Assembly (NCBI GenBank): GCA_029335925.2
Contig: JARJMX020000071.1
Coordinates: forward strand, 1 to 11,891
Direction: 5' to 3'
DNA: 11,891 bases
Source: Gammaproteobacteria bacterium
Lineage (GTDB): Bacteria; Pseudomonadota; Gammaproteobacteria; Halothiobacillales; Halothiobacillaceae
Shown: one piece after another, positions 1-8,133 of the stretch
How the letters are laid out: every line of letters begins with the position of its first letter
Numbering within the stretch: position 1 is the first letter of the stretch
Program-made: the position numbers and the translations under genes
Notes under the pieces: generated by a model
The model's database searches: none
The model's input: the letters and a program-made list of their open reading frames with translations, nothing else
Told to the model about the DNA's origin: nothing

Positions 1-2
1 CT

Positions 3-89
3 TCTGGTACCGTCCGTATAACCTGCCGTAGCAATGAAAAGGCCCGCGAACTAAGTTGTGTCAAAACCAATCTGCTGAGGCCGGAGTAA
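3..89 (+). CDS. Possible 3' end of an unidentified gene (partial)
   Basis: One plus-strand frame is open from the window edge to a TAA at 87-89, giving 28 residues that end in KTNLLRPE and include two cysteines. The other two plus frames close within the first 31 bases. The peptide looks like the tail of a secreted or disulfide-containing protein, but a 28-codon open frame is easily produced by chance and no family is recognised. From 90 to 211 no gene is seen. Confidence 0.22.
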   Translation, partial: SGTVRITCRSNEKARELSCVKTNLLRPE

Positions 90-211
90 AGACAATGCCA
101 CATCGGCAGCGCCTAAGCCCTAAGCGCTCAGCTCTGTCTGATGCAGTGCTCTGCCGACCCGCGCCAAGTCGTGCATGACGCCTGAAAGCAAGAACATCCC
201 CCCGAAATAGT

Positions 212-234
212 AACGCCCCGAAGATCGGGGCGTT
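212..234 (-). terminator. Hairpin, probable terminator of the lipoprotein gene
   Basis: A perfect 10-bp stem (AACGCCCCGA at 212-221 pairing with TCGGGGCGTT at 225-234) encloses a 3-base loop. On the minus strand it lies about 75 bases past the stop of the lipoprotein gene and is followed by TACTATTTC, a weak T-rich tail. On the plus strand no T run follows. It could also act bidirectionally for a gene entering from the left edge. Stem quality is excellent and the tail is mediocre. Confidence 0.55.
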
Positions 235-308
235 GGCGCTTTAGGGTAAGCCCGGTGTTTTTACACAACCTGGAATGCGGGCCTCGTGGTTTTCTGGTAG
301 GAAGGGGA

Positions 309-1184
309 TCAGGAGCCACAATAAAGACTAAACACCTCACCACTGCCGACCTGCCGGGTGGCTTCGAAGGAGCCGTTACCATCCGTGTCAATTTCCAGAT
401 TGGCGATATTGTCGAGCAAAGCAGTCATCTTCATCGAAGAGTTCTTGCCGTAGATCATGGCGCTGCCTGCAGAGGGGTAGCTGCAGCCCTGGCCGCCAAA
501 GCGGGCGGGGGGACCACGTCGCTCTTCAAACCGATCAAGGCGGTGGTGAGGGGGCAATCCTGGCAGGCCCGGGTTTTGTCCATGCTGAGCTGGATGATTC
601 CTTTCAGGGAAACCTGATTCGAGCCGCCGCGGATGTTCAGATCGTTGGCGATCTTAAGGCTAGCCTTGAGGCGGGTTTCACTGTCTTCGGTCAGGCTCGT
701 CAGGGTAATGGTTTGTGTGCCGTTGAATGTGATGTTATCCAGATACTTGCAGTTATTGAAGGTAAACGTGATCTTATCGCCGCCCTGTGCTGTTTCTGGA
801 TCGCCATCCTGGTCGACCTCGGTCTCGGTATAGGTGCCCCCATAGAAGCAATTTACCGTTTCGGTGGAGGTGACCTGAGCAGTGAGGCGGCTGCTTGTTC
901 CGCTGTCGGCATGGGCTCGCATGCGCTTCACCGCATCCAGCGCGATATCCTTCAGGGTGATCGAAGAAGAGCTGGCTTGTCCGCTGCTCGCGATGCCCAG
1001 CAGGTTGCTGCTGGCCCTAATAATGCTCATCTCAAAAGCAGCCTGAGCCGTTGATTGTGCATTCTCTTCGGTGATAGCGAGGCTGGGTGCTGCGGCTGCA
1101 GCGTCTTGGGTCCCCTCCGCAGCCGGTGAGCAGGGTTCCGCCGAGGGTGAGGAAAATCGCATGTTGGAGGATGTGTTTACGCAT
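309..1184 (-). pseudogene. Predicted lipoprotein of unknown function, disrupted by two compensating frameshifts
   Basis: The ATG at 1184 follows a GAGGA ribosome site and begins a lipoprotein signal: MRKH, a hydrophobic stretch, then lipobox LLTGC with Cys at residue 22. That frame soon turns nonsensical (PRRCSR). The believable continuation (TQDAAAAAPSLAITEENAQ) is in the next frame and runs to about 510, then meets a stop at 455. The believable end (GSAMIYGKNSSMKM, later IDTDGNGSFE, ending SLYCGS) is back in the first frame, with a stop at 309-311. The shifts are most simply placed at a G run (1112-1115) and a C run (507-512) as read on the minus strand: one base too many, then one too few. 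They cancel, so the restored product would be 291 residues. The middle is rich in Thr, Ser and Asn, with paired cysteines (NCFYGG, NNCKY, CQDC), which suits an exported beta-rich protein. No family is recognised. Sequencing error, true decay or frame switching all remain possible. Confidence 0.7.
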
Positions 1185-1288
1185 GGTAGTTCCTCGTTGG
1201 GCGTGGATAGGCCATACGAATCCGCTTGATTTCCTATCAGGACAATCTAAGAAAACCTGTTTTTTGTCCCATTCCGAAGCTGTGGTAC

Positions 1289-3040
1289 ATGCGCGTCCAA
1301 CGCCTGATCCGTCGCCGTGAGGCTGGTGCCGTCTCCCCGCTTACGGGGATCCATCCCGTGCTGGCGCGCGTTCTGGCGGCCCGGGGCATCAGCTCGCCGG
1401 ATCAGCTCGAGCTGACCTTGAACCGTCTGCATCCGCCCCGCGCGCTGTCTGGCATCGAGCAGGCGGCTGGCCATCTTGCGGATGCCATCGAGGGCGATGC
1501 GCGGCTGCTCGTGGTGGGTGATTTCGATGCCGACGGAGCGACCAGCACGGCATTGTCGATGCGTGTGCTGAAGGACTTTGGCGCGAAGGACGTTCACTAT
1601 CGCGTGCCCAATCGATTCGAGGACGGCTACGGGCTGACTCCGAAGATTGTGGAGGCGGTGCGCCCCCTTGGTGCCGAGCTTTTGCTGACCGTGGACAACG
1701 GGGTCACGGCGCTGGCGGGGGTGCAGGCGGCGAAAGATGCGGGGATGCGGGTGGTGGTGACCGATCATCACCTGCCCGGGGCGGAATTGCCGCTGGCGGA
1801 TGCGCTGGTGAACCCCAACCTGCCGGGGGATGGCTTCCCGAGCAAACACCTCGCCGGGGTGGGGGTGGCCTTTTATGTCCTCTCCGCCCTGCGCGCGGAG
1901 CTTGGACGGCGCGGGTGGTTCGAGCGGCGGGGCATGGAGATGCCGAACCTGGCACGTTACCTCGATCTTGTGGCGCTCGGCACGGTGGCTGACATGGTGC
2001 CGTTGGATTACAACAACCGGGTGTTGGTCGAGCAGGGGCTGCGGCGGATGCGGGCCGGGCAGGCGGTGCCGGGGATTTTGTCTTTGCTTGCGGTCAGCGG
2101 GCGGGATTTTCGCAGGGCCGTGGCGAGCGATTTGGGCTTTGGGGTCGGCCCGCGCTTGAATGCCGCAGGGCGGATGGAGGATATGTCGATCGGCATTCAG
2201 TGCCTTTTGGCCGAGCAGCCCGAGCAGGCGCGCCGCCTGGCGGAGGAGTTGCATCAGCTCAACGCCCAGCGGCAGACGGTGGAGGCGGAGATGCAGCAAC
2301 AGGCACTTGCCATCCTCAAGCAGTTGCATGAGCGGCTGGATGCCGAGAGCTTGCCGCGCGGCGTGTGTCTGTTCGATCCCGACTGGCACCAGGGAGTGAT
2401 CGGCATCCTCGCCTCGCGCATCAAGGAGCGCCTGCACCGGCCGGTGATTGCCTTCGCGCCGGATGGCAACGGCGGCATCAAGGGGTCGGCACGCTCCATC
2501 CCCGGCCTGCACCTGCGCGATGCGCTGGAGGAGGTGGATGCCCAAAACCCTGGCCTGATCCAGCGCTTCGGCGGGCATGCCATGGCGGCAGGGTTGCAGC
2601 TTCCCCAGTCGCATTTTAAGGACTTCGCTTTGGCCTTCGATGCGGTGGTGCGGCGCAAAGTGGCGGACGAGGACTGGCAGGGAATCCTTTTGACCGACGG
2701 GCCGCTGGAGCCGGGCGAGATGACCCTGGAGCTGGCCGAGTTGTTGCGCTACGCCCAGCCCTGGGGCCAGCACATGCCGGAGCCGTTGTTCGATGATGTG
2801 TTCCGGGTGCGTGAGCGGTGGCCAATGGGGGCGGCGGGGAACCACTGGCGCTTTGTGCTCGAACACCGCGCGGGTGGTGCGCCGTTCGAGGCGGTGCTGT
2901 TCAACACCCCGGCCGCCGACCTGCCGCAGGGCGATTGGTGGCGGGCGGCCTACCGGCTGGACGTGAACGAGTTCCGCGGCAACCGCCGTCTGCAACTGAT
3001 GCTGGAGCAGGTCGAGGCGGCGCCGACGGCGGCAAGCTGA
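1289..3040 (+). CDS. recJ: Single-stranded-DNA-specific 5'-3' exonuclease RecJ
   Basis: RecJ degrades single-stranded DNA 5' to 3' in RecF-pathway recombination, mismatch repair and base-excision repair, using Mn/Mg ions in the cytoplasm. The protein is 583 residues, close to the 577 of E. coli. DHH-family motifs are in order: GDFDADGATST (77-87), TVDNG (134-138), DHHLPG (159-164), LGTVADMVPL (230-239) and GPRLNAAGR (287-295). The DHHA1 domain follows, with DWHQGVIGILASRIKE (365-380) and RFGGHAMAAGL (426-436), then a C-terminal OB-like region with NEFRGNRRLQ. All expected metal-ligand Asp and His residues are present. The ATG at 1289 is preferred because the following LIRRREAG aligns with the E. 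coli start (QLRRREVD). An in-frame TTG at 1226 would add 21 unrelated residues. No strong ribosome site is seen. The gene is divergent from the lipoprotein gene and converges on dacB with a 13-base gap. Confidence 0.96.
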   Translation: MRVQRLIRRREAGAVSPLTGIHPVLARVLAARGISSPDQLELTLNRLHPPRALSGIEQAAGHLADAIEGDARLLVVGDFDADGATSTALSMRVLKDFGAKDVHYRVPNRFEDGYGLTPKIVEAVRPLGAELLLTVDNGVTALAGVQAAKDAGMRVVVTDHHLPGAELPLADALVNPNLPGDGFPSKHLAGVGVAFYVLSALRAELGRRGWFERRGMEMPNLARYLDLVALGTVADMVPLDYNNRVLVEQGLRRMRAGQAVPGILSLLAVSGRDFRRAVASDLGFGVGPRLNAAGRMEDMSIGIQCLLAEQPEQARRLAEELHQLNAQRQTVEAEMQQQALAILKQLHERLDAESLPRGVCLFDPDWHQGVIGILASRIKERLHRPVIAFAPDGNGGIKGSARSIPGLHLRDALEEVDAQNPGLIQRFGGHAMAAGLQLPQSHFKDFALAFDAVVRRKVADEDWQGILLTDGPLEPGEMTLELAELLRYAQPWGQHMPEPLFDDVFRVRERWPMGAAGNHWRFVLEHRAGGAPFEAVLFNTPAADLPQGDWWRAAYRLDVNEFRGNRRLQLMLEQVEAAPTAAS

Positions 3041-3053
3041 GTCCGGGAGGGCG

Positions 3054-4487
3054 TCAGGGCTGCTCGTAAACCCACTTCAGGATGGCATCCTGCACCCGGC
3101 TGCCGATGCCATTCTGCACCCCGGGTTCGTTATGAAGGACAACCACCGTATAAGCGCGCCCGCTACGCGAGAGCATATAGCCTGCGATCGCGCGTACCCC
3201 ATTGAGGGTGCCTGTCTTCAATTGGGCGCGGCCCTTGATGTCTTCGTTGCGCAGGCGTTTGCGCATAGTGCCATCCACCCCGACAATCGGCAGGGAGCTG
3301 GTGAACTCCAGCATGGTGGGGCTATGGTAGACCTTCATCAGTAAGTCTCCGAGGTGGCGGGCGCTGATGCGTGTCTCCCGTGATAGCCCCGAACCGTTGC
3401 CGAGCACGAATTCAGGCCACGACCAGCCCTGTCGCTCCAGCCACAGGGCTACTGCCCGTTGCCCCTTCTCGAGCGTTGCCGGTGGCCCAAACTGGGCCGC
3501 GCCGACGGAGAGCAGCAGCTGACGCGCCATCACGTTGCTGCTCTGCTTGTTCATCGGGATGATGACCTCGGCCAGGGGGCGAGAGAGGAAGACGTCGAAC
3601 AACACTGCTTCAGGCGGAAGCGGCCCGACCCGCACCCCGCCATCGAAGCTGCCGCCCAGCTCCTTCCACATGGCGCGGAAGGCTCCAAGCAGCATATCTT
3701 GCGGCTCGGCGACCACCCGGTAAAACTCCCGTTCGCCACACTCCAGCGCGTACTGGCCGGCAAACTCGATGATTGGCCCCTGCGTCGAGGGATGGATATC
3801 CAGGGTGAGGTTGTCCTGGCAGCCCTTGCCCTTGGTCGGCTTGATCCGGTTTTCGATCCGCACCCCCGCCATCGGCGGGTCGGTGAGGATGTTCAGGCGC
3901 CGGGTGGCCGGATCGGGCTGGACAATAAGACGGGTCGCGCGCTGGTTCAGCAGCAGGGCATCGGGTAGGGCGTTGTAGGGGGAGTAGGGCTGGCCGTCGA
4001 AGGCCGCCGGGTCTTCCGGGGGCAGGCTGAAGAAGGTGTTGTCCAGCACCAAATCGCCATGGATGGTGTGCAGGCCACGTTCCCGCAAGCCTCGCAACAG
4101 GTTCCACAGATCCTCGGTCAGGAACATCGGGTTGCCATAGCCCTTGAGCACCAAGTCCCCGCGCAGCACCCCCTGCTGGACAGGCTGGGTGATATAGGTC
4201 TCGGTGGGCCAGGTATAGCCAGGTCCCAGCACATCCAGGGCGACCGCCGTGGTGACCAGCTTCATGACCGAGGCTGGGTTCTGTGGCAGATCAGCGTTCC
4301 AAGCCAGCACGGGCCGGTCGCTGTCCACCGCCTGTACCCAGACGGAGAGGCTGTCGCGATCAGCCTTGTGTTGGACCAGCACTTCTTCCACCTCGGGCGG
4401 AAGAAGGTGGGCCGCGCAAGCCGCTTGAATGAACAGGAGGAGGCCTAGGGCTAGGGTTCGGAACAGGACGGGCATGGCGATCTTCAT
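3054..4487 (-). CDS. dacB: D-alanyl-D-alanine carboxypeptidase/endopeptidase, PBP4 family (peptidase S13)
   Basis: This is a periplasmic penicillin-binding protein that trims terminal D-Ala from peptidoglycan stem peptides and cleaves D-Ala-mDAP cross-links. The protein is 477 residues, the same as E. coli PBP4. A signal peptide is visible (Lys2, hydrophobic core LFRTLALGLLLFIQAA, likely cut near CAA at 24-26). The Cys at 24 is preceded by QAA, a poor lipobox, so export by signal peptidase I is more likely. The serine acyl-enzyme motifs are all intact: SVMK (Ser73, Lys76), SSN (316-318) and KTG (424-426). The long insertion between motifs one and two is typical of class C PBPs of this family. 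The upstream region is shared with the divergent ppnP and only a weak GAAG precedes the ATG. An alternative ATG four codons in would hardly shorten the signal. Its end lies 13 bases from recJ's stop with no room for a terminator. Confidence 0.94.
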   Translation of the reverse strand: MKIAMPVLFRTLALGLLLFIQAACAAHLLPPEVEEVLVQHKADRDSLSVWVQAVDSDRPVLAWNADLPQNPASVMKLVTTAVALDVLGPGYTWPTETYITQPVQQGVLRGDLVLKGYGNPMFLTEDLWNLLRGLRERGLHTIHGDLVLDNTFFSLPPEDPAAFDGQPYSPYNALPDALLLNQRATRLIVQPDPATRRLNILTDPPMAGVRIENRIKPTKGKGCQDNLTLDIHPSTQGPIIEFAGQYALECGEREFYRVVAEPQDMLLGAFRAMWKELGGSFDGGVRVGPLPPEAVLFDVFLSRPLAEVIIPMNKQSSNVMARQLLLSVGAAQFGPPATLEKGQRAVALWLERQGWSWPEFVLGNGSGLSRETRISARHLGDLLMKVYHSPTMLEFTSSLPIVGVDGTMRKRLRNEDIKGRAQLKTGTLNGVRAIAGYMLSRSGRAYTVVVLHNEPGVQNGIGSRVQDAILKWVYEQP

Positions 4488-4560
4488 GAACAGAAACTTC
4501 TGGCCTTAGGCAAACAAACAGGCTAATCTTAATAATTTGCGTTTTTTGCCGAAGTCCGCT
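4488..4560. promoter_or_regulatory. AT-rich divergent promoter region between dacB and ppnP
   Basis: These 73 bases separate two divergent start codons and are markedly more AT-rich than the flanking genes, including CTAATCTTAATAATTTGCG at 4523-4541. On the plus strand TTAGGC (4506-4511), a 17-base spacer and TTAATA (4529-4534) make a weak sigma-70 match. On the minus strand TAAGAT (complement of 4526-4531) is a possible -10 for dacB. Neither match is strong, and the call rests mainly on position and composition. Confidence 0.3.
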
Positions 4561-4875
4561 ATGAGCGAGCGCATCGAGAATGTTACTCTAAACCGCAAGG
4601 CCAACATCTATTTCGACGGCAAAGTGGTCAGCCACGGCTTCACCAAGGCCGACGGCCAGAGGGCCACCTTGGGCGTGATCTTCCCGGGCAGCTTCCGCTT
4701 CGACGTGCAGGCACCCGAGCTGATGGAGATCATCGCGGGTTCGTGCCGCGTCAAGGTCGGCGAGGGCGAATGGGCGACCTATAGCGCTGGCCAGAGCTTC
4801 AACGTCCCGGAGAACGGTTATTTCGACATCGAGGTGCTTGACGGCATCGTCGAATACCAGTGCACCTTCGGTTGA
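4561..4875 (+). CDS. ppnP: Pyrimidine/purine nucleoside phosphorylase (PpnP/YaiE, DUF1255, cupin fold)
   Basis: Characterised PpnP proteins catalyse phosphate-dependent cleavage of many nucleosides (uridine, cytidine, thymidine, adenosine, guanosine, inosine) to a free base and (deoxy)ribose-1-phosphate, in cytoplasmic salvage. The product is 104 residues versus 94 in E. coli, with a slightly longer N-terminus. Family features align along the whole length: YFDGKVVSHGF (17-27), ATLGVIFPGSFRFD (35-48), PELMEIIAGSCRVK (52-65), YSAGQSFNVPENGYFDI (74-90) and a YQCTF end. The ATG at 4561 is chosen over the in-frame TTG at 4537 because it matches family length. prfB starts 32 bases after the stop with no terminator between, so the two may be cotranscribed. 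No disruption is seen. Confidence 0.9.
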   Translation: MSERIENVTLNRKANIYFDGKVVSHGFTKADGQRATLGVIFPGSFRFDVQAPELMEIIAGSCRVKVGEGEWATYSAGQSFNVPENGYFDIEVLDGIVEYQCTFG

Positions 4876-4907
4876 ACCCTGGGTGTCTCCACAAGTCTTA
4901 AGGCAAT

Positions 4908-6006
4908 ATGCTTGAAATCAATCCGATCTTAAATGAAATCAAAGACCTCCAAGGGCGCACGGACGCCCTAAGGGGGTATCTTTGACTACGACCACAAGGC
5001 CGAACGCTTAGAGGAAGTCCAGCGTGAGCTGGAAGATCCCACCATCTGGAACAACCCAGAGCGCGCCCAAGCGTTGAACAAGGAGCGTGCCCAGCTCGAG
5101 GGTGTGGTCAACACCCTGCAGTCGCTGACTGCGAGCCTGGCCGATGCCGGTGAATTACTGGAGATGGCCGCTGAGGAGGGCGATGAGGCGAGCGTGCAAG
5201 CCATCGTCGACGATATCGCCAAGCAGCGCGCCAAGGTCGAGGAGCTGGAGTTCCGTCGTATGTTTTCCGGCGAGATGGATGCGGCCAACTGCTTCCTCGA
5301 CATCCAGGCTGGCGCGGGCGGCACCGAGGCGCAGGACTGGGCCAGCATGCTGTTGCGCATGTATCTGCGCTGGGCGGAAAAGCGCGGTTTCAAGACCGAG
5401 ATCATGGAGCTCTCCGAAGGCGAGGTGGCGGGCATCAAATCCGCTACCGTGCGCATCGAGGGGGAATACGCCTTCGGCTGGCTGCGCACCGAGACCGGGG
5501 TGCACCGCCTGGTGCGCAAGTCACCGTTCGACTCCGGCAACCGCCGCCACACCTCCTTCGCCTCCGTGTTCGTCTCGCCCGAGGTGGATGATAGCTTCGA
5601 GATCGAGATCAACCCGGCCGATCTGCGTGTGGACGTGTACCGTGCCTCGGGGGCCGGCGGCCAGCACGTCAACCGGACCGAGTCCGCCGTGCGCTTCACC
5701 CACATCCCCACCGGTGTGGTGGTGGCCTGCCAGACCGAGCGTTCGCAGATCCAGAACCGCGAGCGCGCGATGAAGATGCTAAAGGCCAAACTCTACGAGC
5801 TGGAAATGCAGAAACGCAAAGCGGCTGCGCAGGCCATGGAAGATGCCAAGTCCGACGTATCCTGGGGCAACCAGATCCGCTCCTACGTGCTCGACCAGTC
5901 GCGCATCAAAGACCTGCGCACCGGCTTTGAAGTCGGCAACACCCAGGCGGTGCTGGATGGCGACCTGGATGGTTTCATCGAGGCGAGCCTAAAAAGCGGG
6001 TTGTAA
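4908..6006 (+). CDS. prfB: Peptide chain release factor 2 (RF2), programmed +1 frameshift
   Basis: RF2 recognises UGA and UAA stop codons in the ribosomal A site and triggers peptide release. The reading begins at the ATG at 4908, runs 25 codons to CTT (4980-4982), meets TGA (4983-4985), and continues after a +1 shift at GAC (4984) to TAA at 6004-6006. The joined product is 365 residues, identical in length to E. coli RF2. The stop-codon recognition tripeptide SPF sits at 205-207 and the catalytic GGQ at 250-252, exactly the E. coli numbering. Residue 246 is Ala, as in most bacteria, rather than the Thr of E. coli K-12. The N-terminal part is helical ([11 protein letters not shown] onward). 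Expression is presumably autoregulated by RF2 level through the frameshift. In many gammaproteobacteria prfB is directly followed by lysS; here about 360 bases holding a toxin-antitoxin remnant intervene. Confidence 0.97.
4971..4986 (+). promoter_or_regulatory. prfB programmed +1 ribosomal frameshift site
   Basis: The sequence AGGGGGTATCTTTGAC reads in frame 0 as AGG GGG TAT CTT TGA, with an internal Shine-Dalgarno-like AGGGGG three bases upstream of the slippery CTT-T and the TGA stop. After the shift the ribosome reads GAC. This is the canonical RF2 autoregulation signal: when RF2 is scarce, the slow UGA promotes slippage and makes more RF2. All elements match the known E. coli site. Confidence 0.97.
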
Positions 6007-6041
6007 GCTGGGCTATATTCATGCGCATGTGGGGTGATGAC

Positions 6042-6260
6042 ATGGGGCTTGCCATCTACGAAACCGCTGCCAAGCAAGCGACCAATCTGTCCATCAACAG
6101 CGACTTGTTGCGGCAAGCCAAGGAGCTGAAGATCGATATCTTACGGGCGGCGGAGGAACGGTTGGCTGAGCGGATTCGCGCGGAGCGGGAGCGCCAGTTG
6201 CGCGCTTCCAGCCGCGCATCATGCTTATGGGAAAAACCTGGGCGGGCGTCACTTAGTTGA
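6042..6260 (+). pseudogene. CcdA-like antitoxin, 3' part garbled
   Basis: The first 52 residues from the ATG at 6042 look like a chromosomal CcdA-family type II antitoxin: TNLSINSDLLRQAKELKIDI followed by the charged helix RAAEERLAERIRAERERQ. In family members an N-terminal ribbon-helix-helix DNA-binding part leads into a tail that binds and neutralises CcdB gyrase poison, usually with WLAENRxAIxAYN. Here that tail is lost after 6197: the frame continues as LRASSRASCLWEKP and stops at 6258-6260. Another frame around 6215-6230 reads HAYGKN, which may be what is left of the conserved AYN region, so small deletions are likely. GGGGTGA just before 6042 favours this start over ATGs at 6021 and 6027. 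Whether the residual DNA-binding part is still expressed is unknown. The family call rests on recognised motifs only. Confidence 0.62.
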
Positions 6261-6352
6261 CCGCCGTGCCGCGCGCTCCGCTCGGGGTGCCCGTTGGCCA
6301 TGCAGCTTCTTATCATGCGGATATCCTTGCCGCCATTGATCTTTTTTACCGA
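6257..6352 (+). pseudogene. Remnant of a CcdB-like toxin C-terminus
   Basis: A plus-strand frame directly after the antitoxin remnant reads LTAVPRAPLGVPVG, then HAASYH, then [10 protein letters not shown]. This follows the known CcdB C-terminal pattern: a VP motif, then a leucine and a PV pair, a short linker, and a helix of the type EIIAAIDFLITG. In CcdB this helix contacts DNA gyrase. Nothing resembling the first two thirds of CcdB is present, an in-frame TAG lies at 6254-6256, and the normal stop after the helix is absent because the frame runs on into lysS. The fragment is therefore read as a toxin almost wholly deleted, next to its damaged antitoxin. The match is from memory of the family and the fragment is short. 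Confidence 0.5.
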
Positions 6353-6366
6353 AATTTGAAACCATC

Positions 6367-7869
6367 ATGTCCAAGGCACAAACCACTCCCGTTCAGGATG
6401 AAAGCCATTTGATCGCCGAACGCCGCGCCAAACTGGCGCGCATCCGCGAGAAAGGTGTGGCCTTCCCGAATGATTTCCGCCGCAATGTGGTGGCGGGCGA
6501 GCTGCACGCTAAATATGGCGAAAAAGAGCGCGAATGGTTCGAGGCCCACACCATTCGCGCCGCCATCGCTGGGCGGGTCATGGCCAAGCGGGTGATGGGC
6601 AAGGCTACCTTCCTCTCGGTGCTCGACATGTCCGGCCGCATCCAGGTTTATGTCAGCCGCCAGGATATCGGCGATGAGGCCTATGAGGATCTGACGAGCT
6701 GGGACATCGGCGACATCGCTGGTTTCGAGGGCAAGCTGTTCAAGACCCAGAAGGGCGAGCTGACCGTGCATGCCGATTCCGTGCGCCTTCTGACCAAGAG
6801 CCTGCGTCCGCTGCCGGACAAATTCCACGGCCTGACCGATACCGAGCAGCGTTACCGCCAGCGTTATCTCGATTTGATCATGAATGAGTCGGTGCGCGAT
6901 ACCTTCCGTACCCGCACCAAAATCATCAAGTACATCCGCGACTTCCTGGACGCGCGCGGGTTCCTCGAGGTTGAAACCCCGATGATGCACGTCATTCCCG
7001 GCGGTGCCTCGGCTAAGCCCTTCGTGACCTTCCACAACGCGCTTGACATGGAGCTGTTCCTGCGGATTGCACCGGAGCTCTACCTCAAGCGCCTGGTGGT
7101 GGGCGGCTTCGAGCGCGTGTATGAGATCAACCGCAATTTCCGCAACGAGGGGCTGTCCACCCGGCACAACCCCGAGTTCACCATGATCGAGTTCTACGAG
7201 GCCTACGCCGACTACATTGATCTGATGAATCTGACCGAGGACCTGCTGCGCGGTTTGGCCCTGCATGTGCTCGGCACTACCGAGGTGCCCTACCAGGGCG
7301 AGGTCTATGACTTCGGCGCGAAGTTTGCGCGGATGACGGTCAAGGAGGCGATCCTCCATTTCAACCCGGGTGTGACCGAGGCTGATCTCGACGATTTGGA
7401 CCGCTGCCGCGCACTCGCGACCAAGCTCGGCATCCCGCTCAAGGACAGCTATGGCCTTGGCAAGGTACAGATCGAGATCTTCGAGAAGACTGTCGAGCAC
7501 CGCCTGAAGAACCCGACCTTCATCACCGAGTATCCGGCCGAGGTCTCGCCGCTCGCGCGCCGCAACGATGCGAACCCATTCGTCACCGATCGCTTCGAAT
7601 TCTTCGTCGGCGGCCGCGAGATCGCCAACGGCTTCTCCGAGCTAAACGACGCCGAGGACCAGGCCGAGCGTTTCCGCAAGCAGGTCGAGGAGAAGGACGC
7701 GGGCGACGAGGAGGCGATGCACTTCGACGCCGACTACATCCGCGCCCTTGAGCACGGCCTGCCGCCGACCGCGGGCGAGGGTATCGGCATCGACCGCCTG
7801 GTCATGCTGCTGACCAACTCCCCATCGATCCGCGATGTGCTGCTGTTCCCGCATATGCGGCCGGAGTGA
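6367..7869 (+). CDS. lysS: Lysyl-tRNA synthetase, class II
   Basis: LysRS activates lysine with ATP and charges tRNA-Lys. The product is 500 residues, against 505 for E. coli LysS. An N-terminal OB-fold anticodon-binding domain is visible at roughly 62-142 ([21 protein letters not shown]). The class II catalytic domain has motif 1 around 186-210 ([20 protein letters not shown]), motif 2 at 248-275 ([15 protein letters not shown], then [11 protein letters not shown]) and motif 3 at 470-496 ([14 protein letters not shown], then [13 protein letters not shown]). The ATG at 6367 gives the family-typical N-terminus with [18 protein letters not shown]. Only a weak ribosome site precedes it. Codon use is like the neighbouring housekeeping genes. 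It would ordinarily share a transcript with prfB; the intervening toxin-antitoxin remnant has no obvious terminator. Downstream lies the palindromic element. Confidence 0.97.
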   Translation: MSKAQTTPVQDESHLIAERRAKLARIREKGVAFPNDFRRNVVAGELHAKYGEKEREWFEAHTIRAAIAGRVMAKRVMGKATFLSVLDMSGRIQVYVSRQDIGDEAYEDLTSWDIGDIAGFEGKLFKTQKGELTVHADSVRLLTKSLRPLPDKFHGLTDTEQRYRQRYLDLIMNESVRDTFRTRTKIIKYIRDFLDARGFLEVETPMMHVIPGGASAKPFVTFHNALDMELFLRIAPELYLKRLVVGGFERVYEINRNFRNEGLSTRHNPEFTMIEFYEAYADYIDLMNLTEDLLRGLALHVLGTTEVPYQGEVYDFGAKFARMTVKEAILHFNPGVTEADLDDLDRCRALATKLGIPLKDSYGLGKVQIEIFEKTVEHRLKNPTFITEYPAEVSPLARRNDANPFVTDRFEFFVGGREIANGFSELNDAEDQAERFRKQVEEKDAGDEEAMHFDADYIRALEHGLPPTAGEGIGIDRLVMLLTNSPSIRDVLLFPHMRPE

Positions 7870-7977
7870 GGGGTGGCGCGTTCGGAAGATGAAGGTTTTC
7901 TGGACGATTCAACTCAACGTTGGATAAGGGGCCCGCTCCCCCTTGGGGTCGCCATGGACGGGGTTGTGGAGACCGGG

Positions 7978-8003
7978 TGAAAGGGCCATGGATGGCCCTT
8001 TCA
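7978..8003. repeat. Left-arm hairpin 1
   Basis: TGAAAGGGCCAT (7978-7989) is the exact complement of ATGGCCCTTTCA (7992-8003), a near-perfect palindrome of 12 bases per side. The right-arm counterpart is at 8423-8448, where the fifth pair (A7982-T7999 here) is reversed to T-A and the fourth is mismatched. Confidence 0.85.
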
Positions 8004-8101
8004 GTCCCGCCGCGACAGGACGTCGCGTGGGGACGGCCCGGTCGGAGCGGCCCCGGCCATGGCTTGCCCGAAGGCGACCCCACGGGGGTGCCCTTTCTTT
8101 G

Positions 8102-8133
8102 GTGCCTTTCTTTGGGCAAGCAAAGAAAGGCAC
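8102..8133. repeat. Left-arm hairpin 4, perfect 13-bp stem
   Basis: GTGCCTTTCTTTG (8102-8114) pairs perfectly with CAAAGAAAGGCAC (8121-8133) around the 6-base loop GGCAAG. It is the strongest hairpin in the element. No T run follows on either strand, so it is not a classical intrinsic terminator. Confidence 0.9.

Noticed and set aside
1247..2995. Long minus-strand open frame (582 codons) opposite recJ
   Set aside because: It is a GC-rich shadow of recJ. Its protein is low in structure, rich in His, Gln and Arg, and matches no family, while the plus strand has all the RecJ motifs.
4986..5789. Minus-strand Ser-rich open frame (267 codons) opposite prfB
   Set aside because: Shadow of prfB; the composition is that of antisense GC-rich codons and no motif is seen.
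6346..7500. Minus-strand open frame (384 codons) opposite lysS
   Set aside because: Shadow of lysS; no ribosome site or recognisable domain, and the sense strand is an intact class II synthetase.
7926..7944. AAGGGG...CCCCTT hairpin after lysS as an intrinsic terminator
   Set aside because: The stem is only 6 bp with a 7-base loop and is followed by GGGGTCGCC rather than a T run. It is treated as part of the palindromic element.
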